Source: Brucella sp. BE17
Lineage (GTDB): Bacteria; Pseudomonadota; Alphaproteobacteria; Rhizobiales; Rhizobiaceae
Assembly (NCBI RefSeq): GCF_039545455.1
Contig: NZ_CP154467.1
Location: 496,001 to 560,000 of the forward strand
DNA length: 64,000 nucleotides
Direction: 5' to 3'
How positions within the stretch are numbered: the stretch's first letter is position 1; every line of letters begins with the position of its first letter. Position numbers and translations under genes: made by a program. This document shows, piece by piece, positions 9,229 through 17,532 of this stretch. The notes beneath the pieces were generated by a model. The model made no database searches. It was not told where the DNA came from and was given only the letters and a program-made list of their open reading frames with translations.

Positions 9229-11314
9229 ACGCGTACTCCTCTACATCATCGTGTGTTCTCCCGTCTTTCGGCCTCGGAAGACTGAAAATCTTGGCTTTCG
9301 GAGCCAACAGGACGGTGATTTCAGCACCATCCAAGGACCCGCGTTCGACCAGTGCGTCCGCAATCGTCTGGACGTCGGCCTGCCTCTTTTCGATGACAGC
9401 CTTCACCTCTGTCATGCATTCTTGCAGCAGCTTTTCGACTTTCGCTTGAACATCAGGGCGGGACTTAAGAGCAGCCAGAACTGGTTCAACGTCCGGCTCG
9501 CTTAAGAAAGTCAGAGTGTCTTGCTGACCCGTGCTAAGCCATTGTCTAGCAGCCCAGAACGTTGCCTCGCGCAGATCCCCCCATCCGCCGTCGTTGCGTT
9601 CTCCGAAAAAATGATCTTCAGCAGCTAATCCGCCGAGCAACTGCTTGACCATGGTTATCGAATAACTTTTTGACCGCAGATAAATGTGTTCAGCTGCCCG
9701 AGTAATTTGCACCGAACCGCCGTGAAAATTGGTTTCCGAGGCTAAAAAATCTCGGGTGACTTTTGCCGAGAGAATAGATTTTCCCAGCTCCAGAGACATC
9801 ACTGCATGACCCGCTTCGTGGATAGCGGACTGACGCAATGAAGCCTCAGGCATCCGTTCCCGAGCCGGACATGCTTGAACGAGATTAACAAGTTTCAGCT
9901 CCCGCCGTTGACGTCGCGCCGACCGTCTTGCATCACGAATGAGGCCTTCAAGCCACGCGCCAGCCATGCCATCCGTGCGGGACACGACAGGTGTCAGGTC
10001 AACGCTTTCGAGATCACCTTTCAAATGAAAACGCAGGATACCGTTTCTAGCGGCTGCATCCGGCAACGGGATTACAACGAGTTTATCTAGACGACCAGGA
10101 CGACGAAGGGCTTCGTCAACTTTGTCTGGATGGTTGGTAGCCCCGACCACGACTACGCCTTCTCGGCCGCCGATACCGTCGAGACATTCCAATAACCCAT
10201 TTACAGCCCTGCGGATATAATCATCGTTATCAGACGACTTAGAGTTGCGGTCTCCAGAACTATCGAATTCATCGATAAAAAGAATGCACGGAACCGATTT
10301 CTGAGCTTCCTCGAAAGACTTGCGCATAGCTTTCAGATAGTCGCCCAGATGTCCTTTGGCTTGCCATTGAGCCATCGAAGTGCTGACAAACTTCACACCG
10401 CATGTACGAGCCAGAGCGGCCGCAAATGTCGTCTTTCCGGTGCCAGGTGCACCGCTGATCAGGACACCACGGTCAACTTCAGCCCAGCTGATTTTGCCAG
10501 CCTTCCAGTCGGCTAAATCCAGCGCGAGATCGCGGCCCCACTCGCCTGCAGCGCCTAGGCCGTGAAGGTCGTCGATAGTTGGTTCTGGCGATGCAACCGT
10601 TTTCGTGCGCGCAATCTTACTACTCCGACTTCTCTTGAGCCAAGCGTAAGCCAGATTGACACTGTAGCCAGTCGAACGATGCGCCGCAAAAATTGACATG
10701 AGTTGAGCGACTGGCACCTGCATCAGCTCGCGAGCCAGCCGGGGCGGAAGCCAGAACTTTTGATCGATGTAATTTTTTACAGCCGTCTCCAACGCCTCAG
10801 CTGTGCACTGTAGCTCGATCTCCGCGTCGACAAATCCCCGAATTTCTTCAGGAAGACATTGCCCATGAGACATAAAAATGAAGATGCGTCGGTGCTCAAA
10901 GAGAACAGACAGAAGACCGTCTTTCCCAGTTTTTTTGGTGTCGGAGATATAGTGGTCAAAATCGATAGCTTGTGCTTTCGCAGGCTTGTCGCCAACAAAT
11001 TTCTGACGGTAACCGCCTTCCAAAATGTCGGAGAGAGCTGCCAAGAAAAGAGTCTTTTCATCCGCACTACGGCAACGAACCGCGAGCGTGCAGGCCTTGT
11101 CAGCGTGAAAATATTGCCGAGCACTCGATGATGACGCGCCGTTCCGAATGCAGTCGACGAAAGATTCGTAGAGCAAACCAATTTTAAAATCTTCGATGAT
11201 CGGCTGGACATAAGTGTCGCCAGTCTTATCCATCTCTTCTTCACGCTCGATGCCTTCGAAGTCGAGGCCCGTAAAATCGATGTCGTGGTGTTGGTCAGTG
11301 CCTTCCTTACTCAT
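9215..11314 (-). CDS. Soluble FtsH-like AAA+ metalloprotease (699 aa)
   Basis: ATP-dependent protease of FtsH/M41 type. Start at 11314 has AGGAG six bases upstream; an upstream start at 11350 does not. Residues 288-295 are Walker A GAPGTGKT, 347-351 Walker B IDEFD, then the second region of homology with VVGATNHPDKVDEALRRPGR including the arginine fingers. Residues 499-503 form the zinc site HEAGH, with a third acidic ligand probably in GGWGDLREAT. Unlike cellular FtsH there is no N-terminal transmembrane segment; about 230 unfamiliar residues precede the AAA module. It should therefore act in the cytosol. First gene of the leftward early operon that runs to int. Possible targets are phage repressors or host regulators (inference). 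Confidence 0.88.
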   Translation of the reverse strand: MSKEGTDQHHDIDFTGLDFEGIEREEEMDKTGDTYVQPIIEDFKIGLLYESFVDCIRNGASSSSARQYFHADKACTLAVRCRSADEKTLFLAALSDILEGGYRQKFVGDKPAKAQAIDFDHYISDTKKTGKDGLLSVLFEHRRIFIFMSHGQCLPEEIRGFVDAEIELQCTAEALETAVKNYIDQKFWLPPRLARELMQVPVAQLMSIFAAHRSTGYSVNLAYAWLKRSRSSKIARTKTVASPEPTIDDLHGLGAAGEWGRDLALDLADWKAGKISWAEVDRGVLISGAPGTGKTTFAAALARTCGVKFVSTSMAQWQAKGHLGDYLKAMRKSFEEAQKSVPCILFIDEFDSSGDRNSKSSDNDDYIRRAVNGLLECLDGIGGREGVVVVGATNHPDKVDEALRRPGRLDKLVVIPLPDAAARNGILRFHLKGDLESVDLTPVVSRTDGMAGAWLEGLIRDARRSARRQRRELKLVNLVQACPARERMPEASLRQSAIHEAGHAVMSLELGKSILSAKVTRDFLASETNFHGGSVQITRAAEHIYLRSKSYSITMVKQLLGGLAAEDHFFGERNDGGWGDLREATFWAARQWLSTGQQDTLTFLSEPDVEPVLAALKSRPDVQAKVEKLLQECMTEVKAVIEKRQADVQTIADALVERGSLDGAEITVLLAPKAKIFSLPRPKDGRTHDDVEEYAYEFA

Positions 11315-11407
11315 GGTTTCTCCTAATAGCTGGCGCTCAACCCGAGCCATCTCGGGGAGCGAGGCATGCGCATGCGTAGTCGTGGGGAATGGAGGCGACG
11401 GCCGAGA

Positions 11408-11962
11408 TCAGGCCGCAGCGAAGGTCTTCAAACCAGGGAGGCTGCCGCGCAGGTGATGAAAGGTGCGCGGAGTGAAAACCACATCTGGCAGATCAACACC
11501 GACGTCGCGTGACATACCAACGGCGTCGAGACAACCGTGGCTGTGACCATAGAAATGAATGGAGCCGCGATTGCTGGCAGGCCACACGCGATGAGCGTAG
11601 TGAGACAGATAAAGCCTCTCGCCGCCATCGGTAGTCGTAAGCGCGTGAGTAGGTGCCTGATCCCATTCGAGATCAGCAAGATAGCCCAGAGCGTTGCCGT
11701 CCCTGTCCACATCGTGGTTGCCAAGGATCAGAACCTTCCGACCATTCAGGCGTCGAAAAATGGCCTTGGCATGCGCAGCACCGCCGAAGGAAAAGTCGCC
11801 AAGGTGGTACACGATATCGGTCTGTTTGACGGTGGAGTTCCACGCGTGGACCAGATAGTCGTCCATCTCGCGAGTGCTGTTGAAGGGTCTACTGCAGAGG
11901 CCGATGATGGCTTCGTGGCCGAAATGAGTATCGGCAATATAGAACTTTTTAACGTAAGTCAT
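11408..11962 (-). CDS. Calcineurin-like metallophosphoesterase (184 aa)
   Basis: Start chosen at ATG 11962 with AAAGGA upstream, ten codons inside the longest frame. All metallophosphoesterase motifs are present: DTHFGH (DxH), YHLGDF (GD), LGNHD, SHYAH and YGHSHG (GHxH). Family members hydrolyse phosphodiesters or nucleotides with two metal ions; in phages similar proteins are often annotated as phosphatases of unknown substrate. Ninety-three bases separate it from the FtsH-like gene, and the same leftward transcription is likely. Confidence 0.88.
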   Translation of the reverse strand: MTYVKKFYIADTHFGHEAIIGLCSRPFNSTREMDDYLVHAWNSTVKQTDIVYHLGDFSFGGAAHAKAIFRRLNGRKVLILGNHDVDRDGNALGYLADLEWDQAPTHALTTTDGGERLYLSHYAHRVWPASNRGSIHFYGHSHGCLDAVGMSRDVGVDLPDVVFTPRTFHHLRGSLPGLKTFAAA

Positions 11963-12080
11963 AACAGGTTCCTTTCGAATACGTTTATGCAATGAAATCA
12001 GGCCGCTAGCCTGAAGACTTCATGCTTTCGTTCGTATCGAGAGAAGGAACCTCATTTTTACGCCTCGGGACTGACACCCA

Positions 12081-12099
12081 TGCTCGCGTTTTGCGAGCA
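12081..12099. terminator. Hairpin between the initiator-partner gene and phosphoesterase
   Basis: Seven-base perfect stem TGCTCGC/GCGAGCA with a five-base loop in the 160-bp gap. No T run follows, so it may be an attenuator, processing site or weak terminator for leftward transcription. Confidence 0.35.
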
Positions 12100-12121
12100 C
12101 CAATGCCGTGGCGGTTGTATA

Positions 12122-12841
12122 CTAGGATCTTATTCCTGACGTCAAGAACAATGTTTCGACCGTTTCGATGGGATGGACACCAACTCGCATACCAAGAGCC
12201 ATCTCAATAATGGCCTGTCTCCGCTTTTCCTCAGGGATGCGATCCCACAACTCCTGCGGCAGCGATAGTGGGCATTCGACGTCGAAATCAAGCGGACTGT
12301 CGTCAACCACGTCAATCTTGATGTCGCGCCTGTCATTGGTCTGACTGTCATTAAAATTCTGATCGGTCATCTCGTTGTCAAAATGCGCTATAATCGCTCC
12401 TTTGTAAGCAATAATGTCCTTCAAAGATCGGGTGCACCCGAGCGGATTTCCGCGCAGCATGGCTACCCCAAAGCTCCTCCACCATGTCGGAAAATGAGGA
12501 TTTTTAGCGACAATAGTTAGAGCAGTTGAGATCATGCCGCCTAGAGTTTCATCCGCTCGCTCGATATGTGGCCACGTGCTCAGCCCATCGACAAATCGCT
12601 TCTGTACCCATGCGCGATCCGATGATGGGTAGATGTGTCCGAGGTCGTTGTAAAAGACGGTCGCGGCATCCTTGAACCCCTGCGTAGTCATAAAAAGCAG
12701 GTCTTCTGGTACCTTACTCATGTCGATGGTTGGCATCGTCGGCGAAACGTACTTTGGTGCCGGAACCTTCTTCAAAGTGGGCTTCTTGATGGTTTTTGTG
12801 GCGTTTTCTTTATAAGTCGGGGCAAATGGCAGCTCGCTCAT
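12122..12841 (-). CDS. Unknown protein coupled to the Rep_3 initiator (239 aa)
   Basis: The start codon overlaps the stop of the initiator gene (ATGA), so the two are translationally coupled. The N-terminal 45 residues are Lys/Pro-rich (TIKKPTLKKVPAPKY), followed by a mostly helical domain with an aromatic-rich centre (NPHFPTWWRSFGVAML). No family is recognised. Position suggests a replication accessory, partition or copy-control role, but sequence gives no direct support. The C-terminal part (ELWDRIPEEKRRQAIIEMAL) looks like a helical protein-interaction segment. Confidence 0.7.
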   Translation of the reverse strand: MSELPFAPTYKENATKTIKKPTLKKVPAPKYVSPTMPTIDMSKVPEDLLFMTTQGFKDAATVFYNDLGHIYPSSDRAWVQKRFVDGLSTWPHIERADETLGGMISTALTIVAKNPHFPTWWRSFGVAMLRGNPLGCTRSLKDIIAYKGAIIAHFDNEMTDQNFNDSQTNDRRDIKIDVVDDSPLDFDVECPLSLPQELWDRIPEEKRRQAIIEMALGMRVGVHPIETVETLFLTSGIRS

Positions 12842-14595
12842 CGTACATACTCCGGTGCATCAAAATCAGGATCTAGGTGGATGTGACCAATGGCGCGGGT
12901 GATCTGGTCGATAGCGGACTGGTCAACACTGGACTGACCAAAGGAAAACTCTCTCGCGCACCCGTCCACCCATGCTCGGACAGTTAGTTTGACTGTCCGA
13001 GGCCCTTCATTTTCGTCCTGAAATGCTGGCCAAATCTCAGCTTCGATCTCGTCCATCGACATGCCGCGATCAGCTGTCCAGATAACTTCTGAGGCATCAG
13101 CCAATGTTACATTTGTCCCCTTTGGAACCTCTTGGGGATCAAATGTAACAGGCTCATCGGAGATCAGCTCGGCTAGCATGTCGGCCGCGATGTCGGACAT
13201 AGCCACTTCGCCAGCTTCTTCAATGAAATTGGAAACCTGCGGCTCAGGCGGACGTCTGAAACCGCTTTGAGTTGGTGTCGAAAAAATTGGCTTGGTGAAT
13301 GCAATTCCCTTTTTCGGGGAGTTGTCATCCTTTTCGACTTTTGAAGCAGATTGCTTCGTATATGCGTGGTTTGATGCTCCAAAGTTTGGTGCTTCAATGC
13401 CGACGCGGGCTTTTCTGGCTTCCTGAGCTTCGGTCGAGTCGACCGTTAGGTCAGGTGCTCCGGCTTCGAGTAAGTCAGGCTTGTCGACTTCTTCGGCGCA
13501 AAATTTGAAAGCTGCTTCATCCGCTCCGAGGGTTTCGATGGCTAAGAGCAAGCGATGCCCGCGATACTGCCGCGTCGTGTAGCCTGGTGAAACTGGTTCC
13601 TCTGCCAGAGCTTCTTGGATAGCGATCTGCCAAGCCGCGAAATAGAGATCGTGTGACCGCTTCTGGATGCTCCAAAACGAGTTCTGAGCTTTCACCCAGA
13701 TGTTGCTGTTGACGCGGTAATCCGGAGCGTCAACGCCCCCGACGCCTCGATTGTTGTGTTCGCCGGGTTCAAATGGCGCACGCGTGAGATGGTGACTGGG
13801 AGCACGCAGGTTCAGGTGAAAATCGACACGTTCGAGTGGGCGTCCACGCGCTTCCTTGCGGACTTCGTCAATACGAACTGAGAAGCGGCGCACGGTCGAT
13901 AGTTCCGACGTCAGGTCTTTCAACACGCGTTGCCGGAATTTGCCGAATGTCATGGTGCCGTTTTCGAGCGGAAAGCCAGTCCATTGATACAGGTCTTCTA
14001 GTGTAGCCGAGACGATGACCTTGTTTTCACCGCCCGGAATCCATTTCTCACGAGCGGCAGCTGCAGCGAACACGCGGTAGAGCCGAACCGAATATTTTGA
14101 CTTCATCTGGCTGATAGGTGCGAGTTCGAGGTATGCGTATGCTGGCATCTCGCGCATGAGAATGCGGATGGGCTCGGGCAGCGAGTAGCGGATGACATCG
14201 GCTTCTTCTGTCGTTTCCAGATAGCTGAACACGAGTGGTACGTCTTCAAAACGGCGAGTTTTTGCAGTGCCGTAGGAAACAGTCGTGTTCATCAACCGCC
14301 TCATAGAGACCTTCAGTGCGTCTCTACGCGCATGCTGACCAAGAAATTTCAGCGCCGTTGCGACTGGCAGAGCCGTGAGTTCGTTTGGCATGCCTTTGTC
14401 TGACTCGTAAGCAGCTGAGATCAAAAGTTCATGCAGTGCGGCGTCGGCGGCCGTTAGGATATCCGCAGAAGTAATTTCCACGGCCTCCAACATTTCGAGC
14501 GGGCGTGGGCTTTCCGGTGCGACTTTTGTAAGAGAACTGGAAGCAATTGCATTAACAATGGTGCCACGGGTGGCAGGTTGAATAAGTTCCGGCAT
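12838..14595 (-). CDS. Rep_3-type plasmid replication initiator (585 aa)
   Basis: Residues about 50-270 resemble iteron-binding RepB/Rep_3 initiators with two winged helices: LTALPVATALKFLGQHARRD, then SKYSVRLYRVFAAAAA, then LYQWTGFP and KFRQRVLKDLTSEL. Such proteins bind iterons and recruit host helicase to start replication. The C-terminal half (from about 330) is a long, low-complexity extension of unknown role. The gene reads leftward; an inverted repeat covers its start region and an array of alternating 12-mers lies 60-245 bp upstream. In an integrated phage this points to plasmid-like replication. Rep_3 family membership is judged from motif spacing, not from a profile search. Confidence 0.75.
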   Translation of the reverse strand: MPELIQPATRGTIVNAIASSSLTKVAPESPRPLEMLEAVEITSADILTAADAALHELLISAAYESDKGMPNELTALPVATALKFLGQHARRDALKVSMRRLMNTTVSYGTAKTRRFEDVPLVFSYLETTEEADVIRYSLPEPIRILMREMPAYAYLELAPISQMKSKYSVRLYRVFAAAAAREKWIPGGENKVIVSATLEDLYQWTGFPLENGTMTFGKFRQRVLKDLTSELSTVRRFSVRIDEVRKEARGRPLERVDFHLNLRAPSHHLTRAPFEPGEHNNRGVGGVDAPDYRVNSNIWVKAQNSFWSIQKRSHDLYFAAWQIAIQEALAEEPVSPGYTTRQYRGHRLLLAIETLGADEAAFKFCAEEVDKPDLLEAGAPDLTVDSTEAQEARKARVGIEAPNFGASNHAYTKQSASKVEKDDNSPKKGIAFTKPIFSTPTQSGFRRPPEPQVSNFIEEAGEVAMSDIAADMLAELISDEPVTFDPQEVPKGTNVTLADASEVIWTADRGMSMDEIEAEIWPAFQDENEGPRTVKLTVRAWVDGCAREFSFGQSSVDQSAIDQITRAIGHIHLDPDFDAPEYVR

Positions 14596-14597
14596 GC

Positions 14598-14620
14598 TTA
14601 GTACTCAGGATTTGTACTAA
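14598..14620. promoter_or_regulatory. Operator-like inverted repeat at the initiator gene start
   Basis: Perfect arms TTAGTAC (14598-14604) and GTACTAA (14614-14620) separated by nine bases, three bases upstream of the initiator ATG (14595). The repeat overlaps the expected ribosome binding site, so binding of a protein, or an RNA hairpin, would limit initiator synthesis. Autoregulation by the initiator is common in iteron plasmids. Confidence 0.55.
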
Positions 14621-14653
14621 TAGTGTTTGCGACGGCGGAAACTAAGTCAACAT

Positions 14654-14840
14654 GTTTAAATGACATGATTTCATTTCGTGTCATTTAAACGATATCTCTT
14701 TATATGACACGGTTGAGAAACGCGTCATATAGACAGACCATGTTTAAATGACACGCTTGGGATTTATGTCATATAGACGTTTATATGACGTGGTTTTCAG
14801 TGGTGTCATTTAAAGCTGGTTTGGGATTCTTGTCATAAAA
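14654..14840. repeat. Iteron-like array, nine alternating 12-mers (putative origin)
   Basis: Copies of GTTTAWATGACA occur in alternating orientation: 14654-14665 (+), 14679-14690 (-), 14699-14710 (+), 14724-14734 (-), 14742-14753 (+), 14767-14778 (-), 14779-14790 (+), 14804-14815 (-) and a partial copy at 14831-14840 (-). Centres are 12-27 bp apart. The flanks are AT-rich. The array lies directly upstream of the Rep_3-type gene, the arrangement expected of an iteron origin, though plasmid iterons are normally all in one orientation. Confidence 0.75.
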
Positions 14841-14843
14841 AGA

Positions 14844-15152
14844 ATGTTGACGGACGTAGACCCTGTCTGCGTCAAACAGCAAAAGTGTCAACATTGGAAA
14901 TGCACGATTCTAAATAGAGAAAAATCGGCTTCCAAAAGGGTTTTGTTTTTTGGATGGTCTGGTCGCTTCGCGAGGGTGCTTCGCACGAGGACTTGTTGCA
15001 CTTCTTTTCTTCAGACCTGCGGCTTGGATAGACCGTTTGAAGCTACGCGGTATAAGCCTCTCGTAGAGACGGTCGGCGGATTTGCACTAAGTTGGTCGTA
15101 TGCAAGGCACGGCCGCATCATTTCATCTCGTAGAGACGGAAAGGAGATGATG
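14844..15152. promoter_or_regulatory. Leader region with two TCTCGTAGAGA palindromes
   Basis: No convincing gene here. An 11-bp palindrome TCTCGTAGAGA occurs at 15059-15069 and 15126-15136, the second only five bases before the AAGGAG of the next gene; a near copy lies at 15558-15568 after that gene. It is probably an operator for the rightward gene at 15153, or structured leader RNA. Confidence 0.45.
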
Positions 15153-15506
15153 ATGCCACGTCCAACTAATCTAACGCCCTCGGGGCAAGCCAAAGCTGAG
15201 CGTCAGGCGCGTTACAGGCAGCGTCTGCAGGAAAGGCGTGAACCTGAAGCAGACCGCGTAGACGTAGCGCTAGCTAACGCTATGGTCGCTTTCTCGTCGG
15301 TCGTTTCGGATGAGAAGCTCGAAGGCTTTAAGCCGTCAGTTATCGCGCTCGTTCGTGGTGCCCTGGCTCTTCTCGAAGCAGACGGCTTTTCACGTGAGCA
15401 GAGTGCTCGCGTTCTTCGACGTCGGATGTCGCGTGATATACGCCCAGAGATCGCAGATTTCATCGATGCAGGCGCGTTCGATAAGCGTTTGAAGTCGCAC
15501 TATTAG
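15153..15506 (+). CDS. Unknown protein divergent from the initiator (117 aa)
   Basis: Three ATG codons in a row (15147, 15150, 15153) follow AAGGAG at 15141-15146; the third has the best spacing. The basic N terminus (QAKAERQARYRQRLQERR) is followed by a helical acidic domain (VSDEKLEGFKPSVIALVRGA, then ALLEADGFSREQSARVLRRR). The first part is like DNA- or RNA-binding tails in plasmid copy-control and partition proteins. Located opposite the initiator across the iteron array, so a role in replication control is plausible but unproven. Confidence 0.7.
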   Translation: MPRPTNLTPSGQAKAERQARYRQRLQERREPEADRVDVALANAMVAFSSVVSDEKLEGFKPSVIALVRGALALLEADGFSREQSARVLRRRMSRDIRPEIADFIDAGAFDKRLKSHY

Positions 15507-15569
15507 AATCGTATTCCCCCCATTACTCCACATTTCAGAATCGAAAACTGGCAAATCCTCGTAGAGACA

Positions 15570-15595
15570 CCGCCCAACTACTGCGGGCGGTTTTT
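15570..15595 (+). terminator. Rho-independent terminator
   Basis: Six-base GC stem CCGCCC/GGGCGG with a nine-base loop followed by TTTTT. It ends the rightward unit of the 117-residue protein, just before the first TAGAATCTTGC motif. Confidence 0.8.
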
Positions 15596-15605
15596 CATTT
15601 TTGGA

Positions 15606-15654
15606 TAGAATCTTGCGGAGGTGAGGCAGACGCTGATCTCTCAGCAGGAGATCA
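15606..15654 (+). promoter_or_regulatory. Late-leader element copy 1 (motif plus hairpin)
   Basis: TAGAATCTTGC at 15606-15616, then a perfect inverted repeat TGATCTC (15634-15640) / GAGATCA (15648-15654). The right arm contains the AGGAG of the gene starting at 15658, so the hairpin can hide the ribosome binding site. See copies at 22113, 27742, 32373 and 40952. Confidence 0.6.
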
Positions 15655-15657
15655 CGC

Positions 15658-16467
15658 ATGCAGAAGTCAGCAAGCCAAGCGAGCTTGGCGCTCAGGCTCA
15701 ACAATTTGGAGCAGAAATTCGATGACTTTGAAGTACCCGACCCAGAAGAGCCGGATGCCGGGTTAACTGGCCGCCTCGCGAAGATGACGGTTGCTGGCTC
15801 TGCTACGTCTGGCACAGGTGCGGACTGGTCGAAAAATACATATTTTTTTGAAGTAGCTGGAAATCCGAGTCTTTCGACGTCTCTCTACGGAGAGTATCAA
15901 TACAATCCTACTATCTATCAATCTGTTTCCGAGAAGCCGTTTTATAGACAAGTTTTTGGCTATTCACATGCCGGGAAATTTTCTGAAAACGCCTATTCTC
16001 TTTCCGAAGCGGTTTTTGGACAGAGTAATCTTACAACAGACAGCTACGTTGATTATTTCGCGAACGGCGAGGCACTGATCCATTTTCTTTTCGGAAGTAA
16101 CACATGGACAGAAATAGAATCTCGACTTGAGGTTTTGAAATCTGCCGGTGGTCTTTTCGGGATATTGTTTGGATCGGCAACAAATGCGGAAGTCCACGCT
16201 GAAAACAGCTACAACAATTTGTTCCGCTGTCTCTGGGGGCGACCGGAAGTCGTTGAGTTTCTAACTAGTGACCTGAGCAAAGATCTGTTCAATCTGATTT
16301 TCGGGTATAGTACTGGGTCAATACAATCGGACCTGAATTTTATTTCTGCGACAGACAACAGATTTGATTTACTGGCATCTGTAAAAAAGATGCGAAGCGA
16401 CATGAATTATTTGGAAGAGCGCGTTCGTTTTCTCGAAATCCATACTGGTTTTTCATTGAATGAATAA
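15658..16467 (+). CDS. Phage protein of unknown function, possible structural (269 aa)
   Basis: ATG with AGGAG seven bases upstream. The N terminus is a short coiled coil (LALRLNNLEQKFDDF) and the C terminus another (MRSDMNYLEERVRFLEIH), flanking an aromatic-rich middle with repeated FG/LFG phrases (VFGYSHAGKF, VFGQSN, LFGSNTW, ILFGSAT, LIFGYSTG). The N-terminal coiled-coil plan is shared in style with the structural-looking protein at 30804. It carries the late-leader motif, which suggests expression with the virion genes. A fibre or neck role is inference. Confidence 0.65.
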   Translation: MQKSASQASLALRLNNLEQKFDDFEVPDPEEPDAGLTGRLAKMTVAGSATSGTGADWSKNTYFFEVAGNPSLSTSLYGEYQYNPTIYQSVSEKPFYRQVFGYSHAGKFSENAYSLSEAVFGQSNLTTDSYVDYFANGEALIHFLFGSNTWTEIESRLEVLKSAGGLFGILFGSATNAEVHAENSYNNLFRCLWGRPEVVEFLTSDLSKDLFNLIFGYSTGSIQSDLNFISATDNRFDLLASVKKMRSDMNYLEERVRFLEIHTGFSLNE

Positions 16468-16564
16468 AAATGCTCTTGAAACTTACATCAGCCGCTCACA
16501 TCATCATAAATGTCATCGACATTTGGAGTTATCCTTTCGCCAAGTTGATGTTTTCTGGGAAGAG

Positions 16565-16596
16565 ACGGCTGCGGTTTCAGGATCCGCGGCCGTTTT
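16565..16596 (+). terminator. Terminator-like hairpin
   Basis: Ten-base stem ACGGCTGCGG / CCGCGGCCGT (one G-T pair) with a nine-base loop and TTTT. It lies in the 145-bp gap between the 269-residue protein gene and the tail gene at 16613, so it may only attenuate read-through. Confidence 0.6.
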
Positions 16597-16612
16597 CCGT
16601 TTGTGAGGTGCG

Positions 16613-17395
16613 ATGAGGCTTGATTTACAAATTGACGAACGCGCTTTTCAGAAATCTCTCTCGCACATCCAACGCGAAGTTCTGCCGAAAGCCGCCGCTA
16701 GCTGGCTCAACGGTATCGCATTCGCGGCTCAGAAGGAGCTGAAATCTCACGTGAAGAAAGCCTTTGACGGCCATGTTCCGTTCACTGAGCGCGGGTTTGT
16801 GGTTGAGAAAGCGAAGCCAGCAGCGGGTCTTCAGGGCATGTTTGCCGAAGTGCGGGTTCAGCCAGCACAAGCGGCATATCTGCGTTTCCAGATAGAGGGT
16901 GGTGTCCGAAAAACAGGCGATGTCGGTTCCGGCCCGTTCGACCTCATGGTTTTCGGAGAAAAGAGGAACCGCGCAGGCAACATCAGGTGGGGCTACCCGA
17001 AGCAGCTGTCGAAGCAGAACCGCGAGGAGAAATGGAAACGGGCGTCGCTCCGTGCTCAGCGAGAGGCCGCACGGGCACAGGGGCAAGACACAAGCTCTCT
17101 GGCCTGGTTTCGAGCCACTCGAAATCGTCCAGGTATATTCTTTGGCGAGGTTGGCGGCGTAAAAGGTTACTGGCAGCGTCCGAAGCGCTCGAAAGCTGCA
17201 CGAAAGCGTCTTCCTGGCGTCATCAGCGTTCGTGCGACTGAGCAGATCAAACCATTACTGAGTGTTGCCGATCAGGCTCGATATAAGCCGCGCTATCAGT
17301 ACCAAGCTCAAATCGCGAAAGCCATGCGCGTGAAAGCGACGTCGGCCGCGTTTGGTGCAGAGCTGAACCGTCAGATGAGGAAACGTCGGTCATAG
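16613..17395 (+). CDS. Minor tail protein Z-like (tail completion)
   Basis: The 260-residue basic protein starts LDLQIDERAFQKSLSHIQRE, followed by KAAASWLNGIAFAAQKELKSHVKKAF and FTERGFVVEKAKPA, the pattern of lambda gpZ/HK97 gp10-like neck proteins that cap the tail before head joining. In lambda Z sits between FII and U; here the FII- and U-like genes abut at 32440 and this gene lies 16 kb upstream. Its expression would need read-through or its own promoter. Family call is by pattern only. Confidence 0.65.
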   Translation: MRLDLQIDERAFQKSLSHIQREVLPKAAASWLNGIAFAAQKELKSHVKKAFDGHVPFTERGFVVEKAKPAAGLQGMFAEVRVQPAQAAYLRFQIEGGVRKTGDVGSGPFDLMVFGEKRNRAGNIRWGYPKQLSKQNREEKWKRASLRAQREAARAQGQDTSSLAWFRATRNRPGIFFGEVGGVKGYWQRPKRSKAARKRLPGVISVRATEQIKPLLSVADQARYKPRYQYQAQIAKAMRVKATSAAFGAELNRQMRKRRS

Positions 17396-17532
17396 TCCGA
17401 AAGGGATAATCCGTATGCGCCTTTGACGATGGTCGGATGGATCTCTAGACGTCGAGTCAAGATCAACAAGAGCGAAGAGAAAAGGACATTTCGAAGCCCT
17501 GTTGTTCCCTCTCAGCAAAAGGAGCTTACGAG

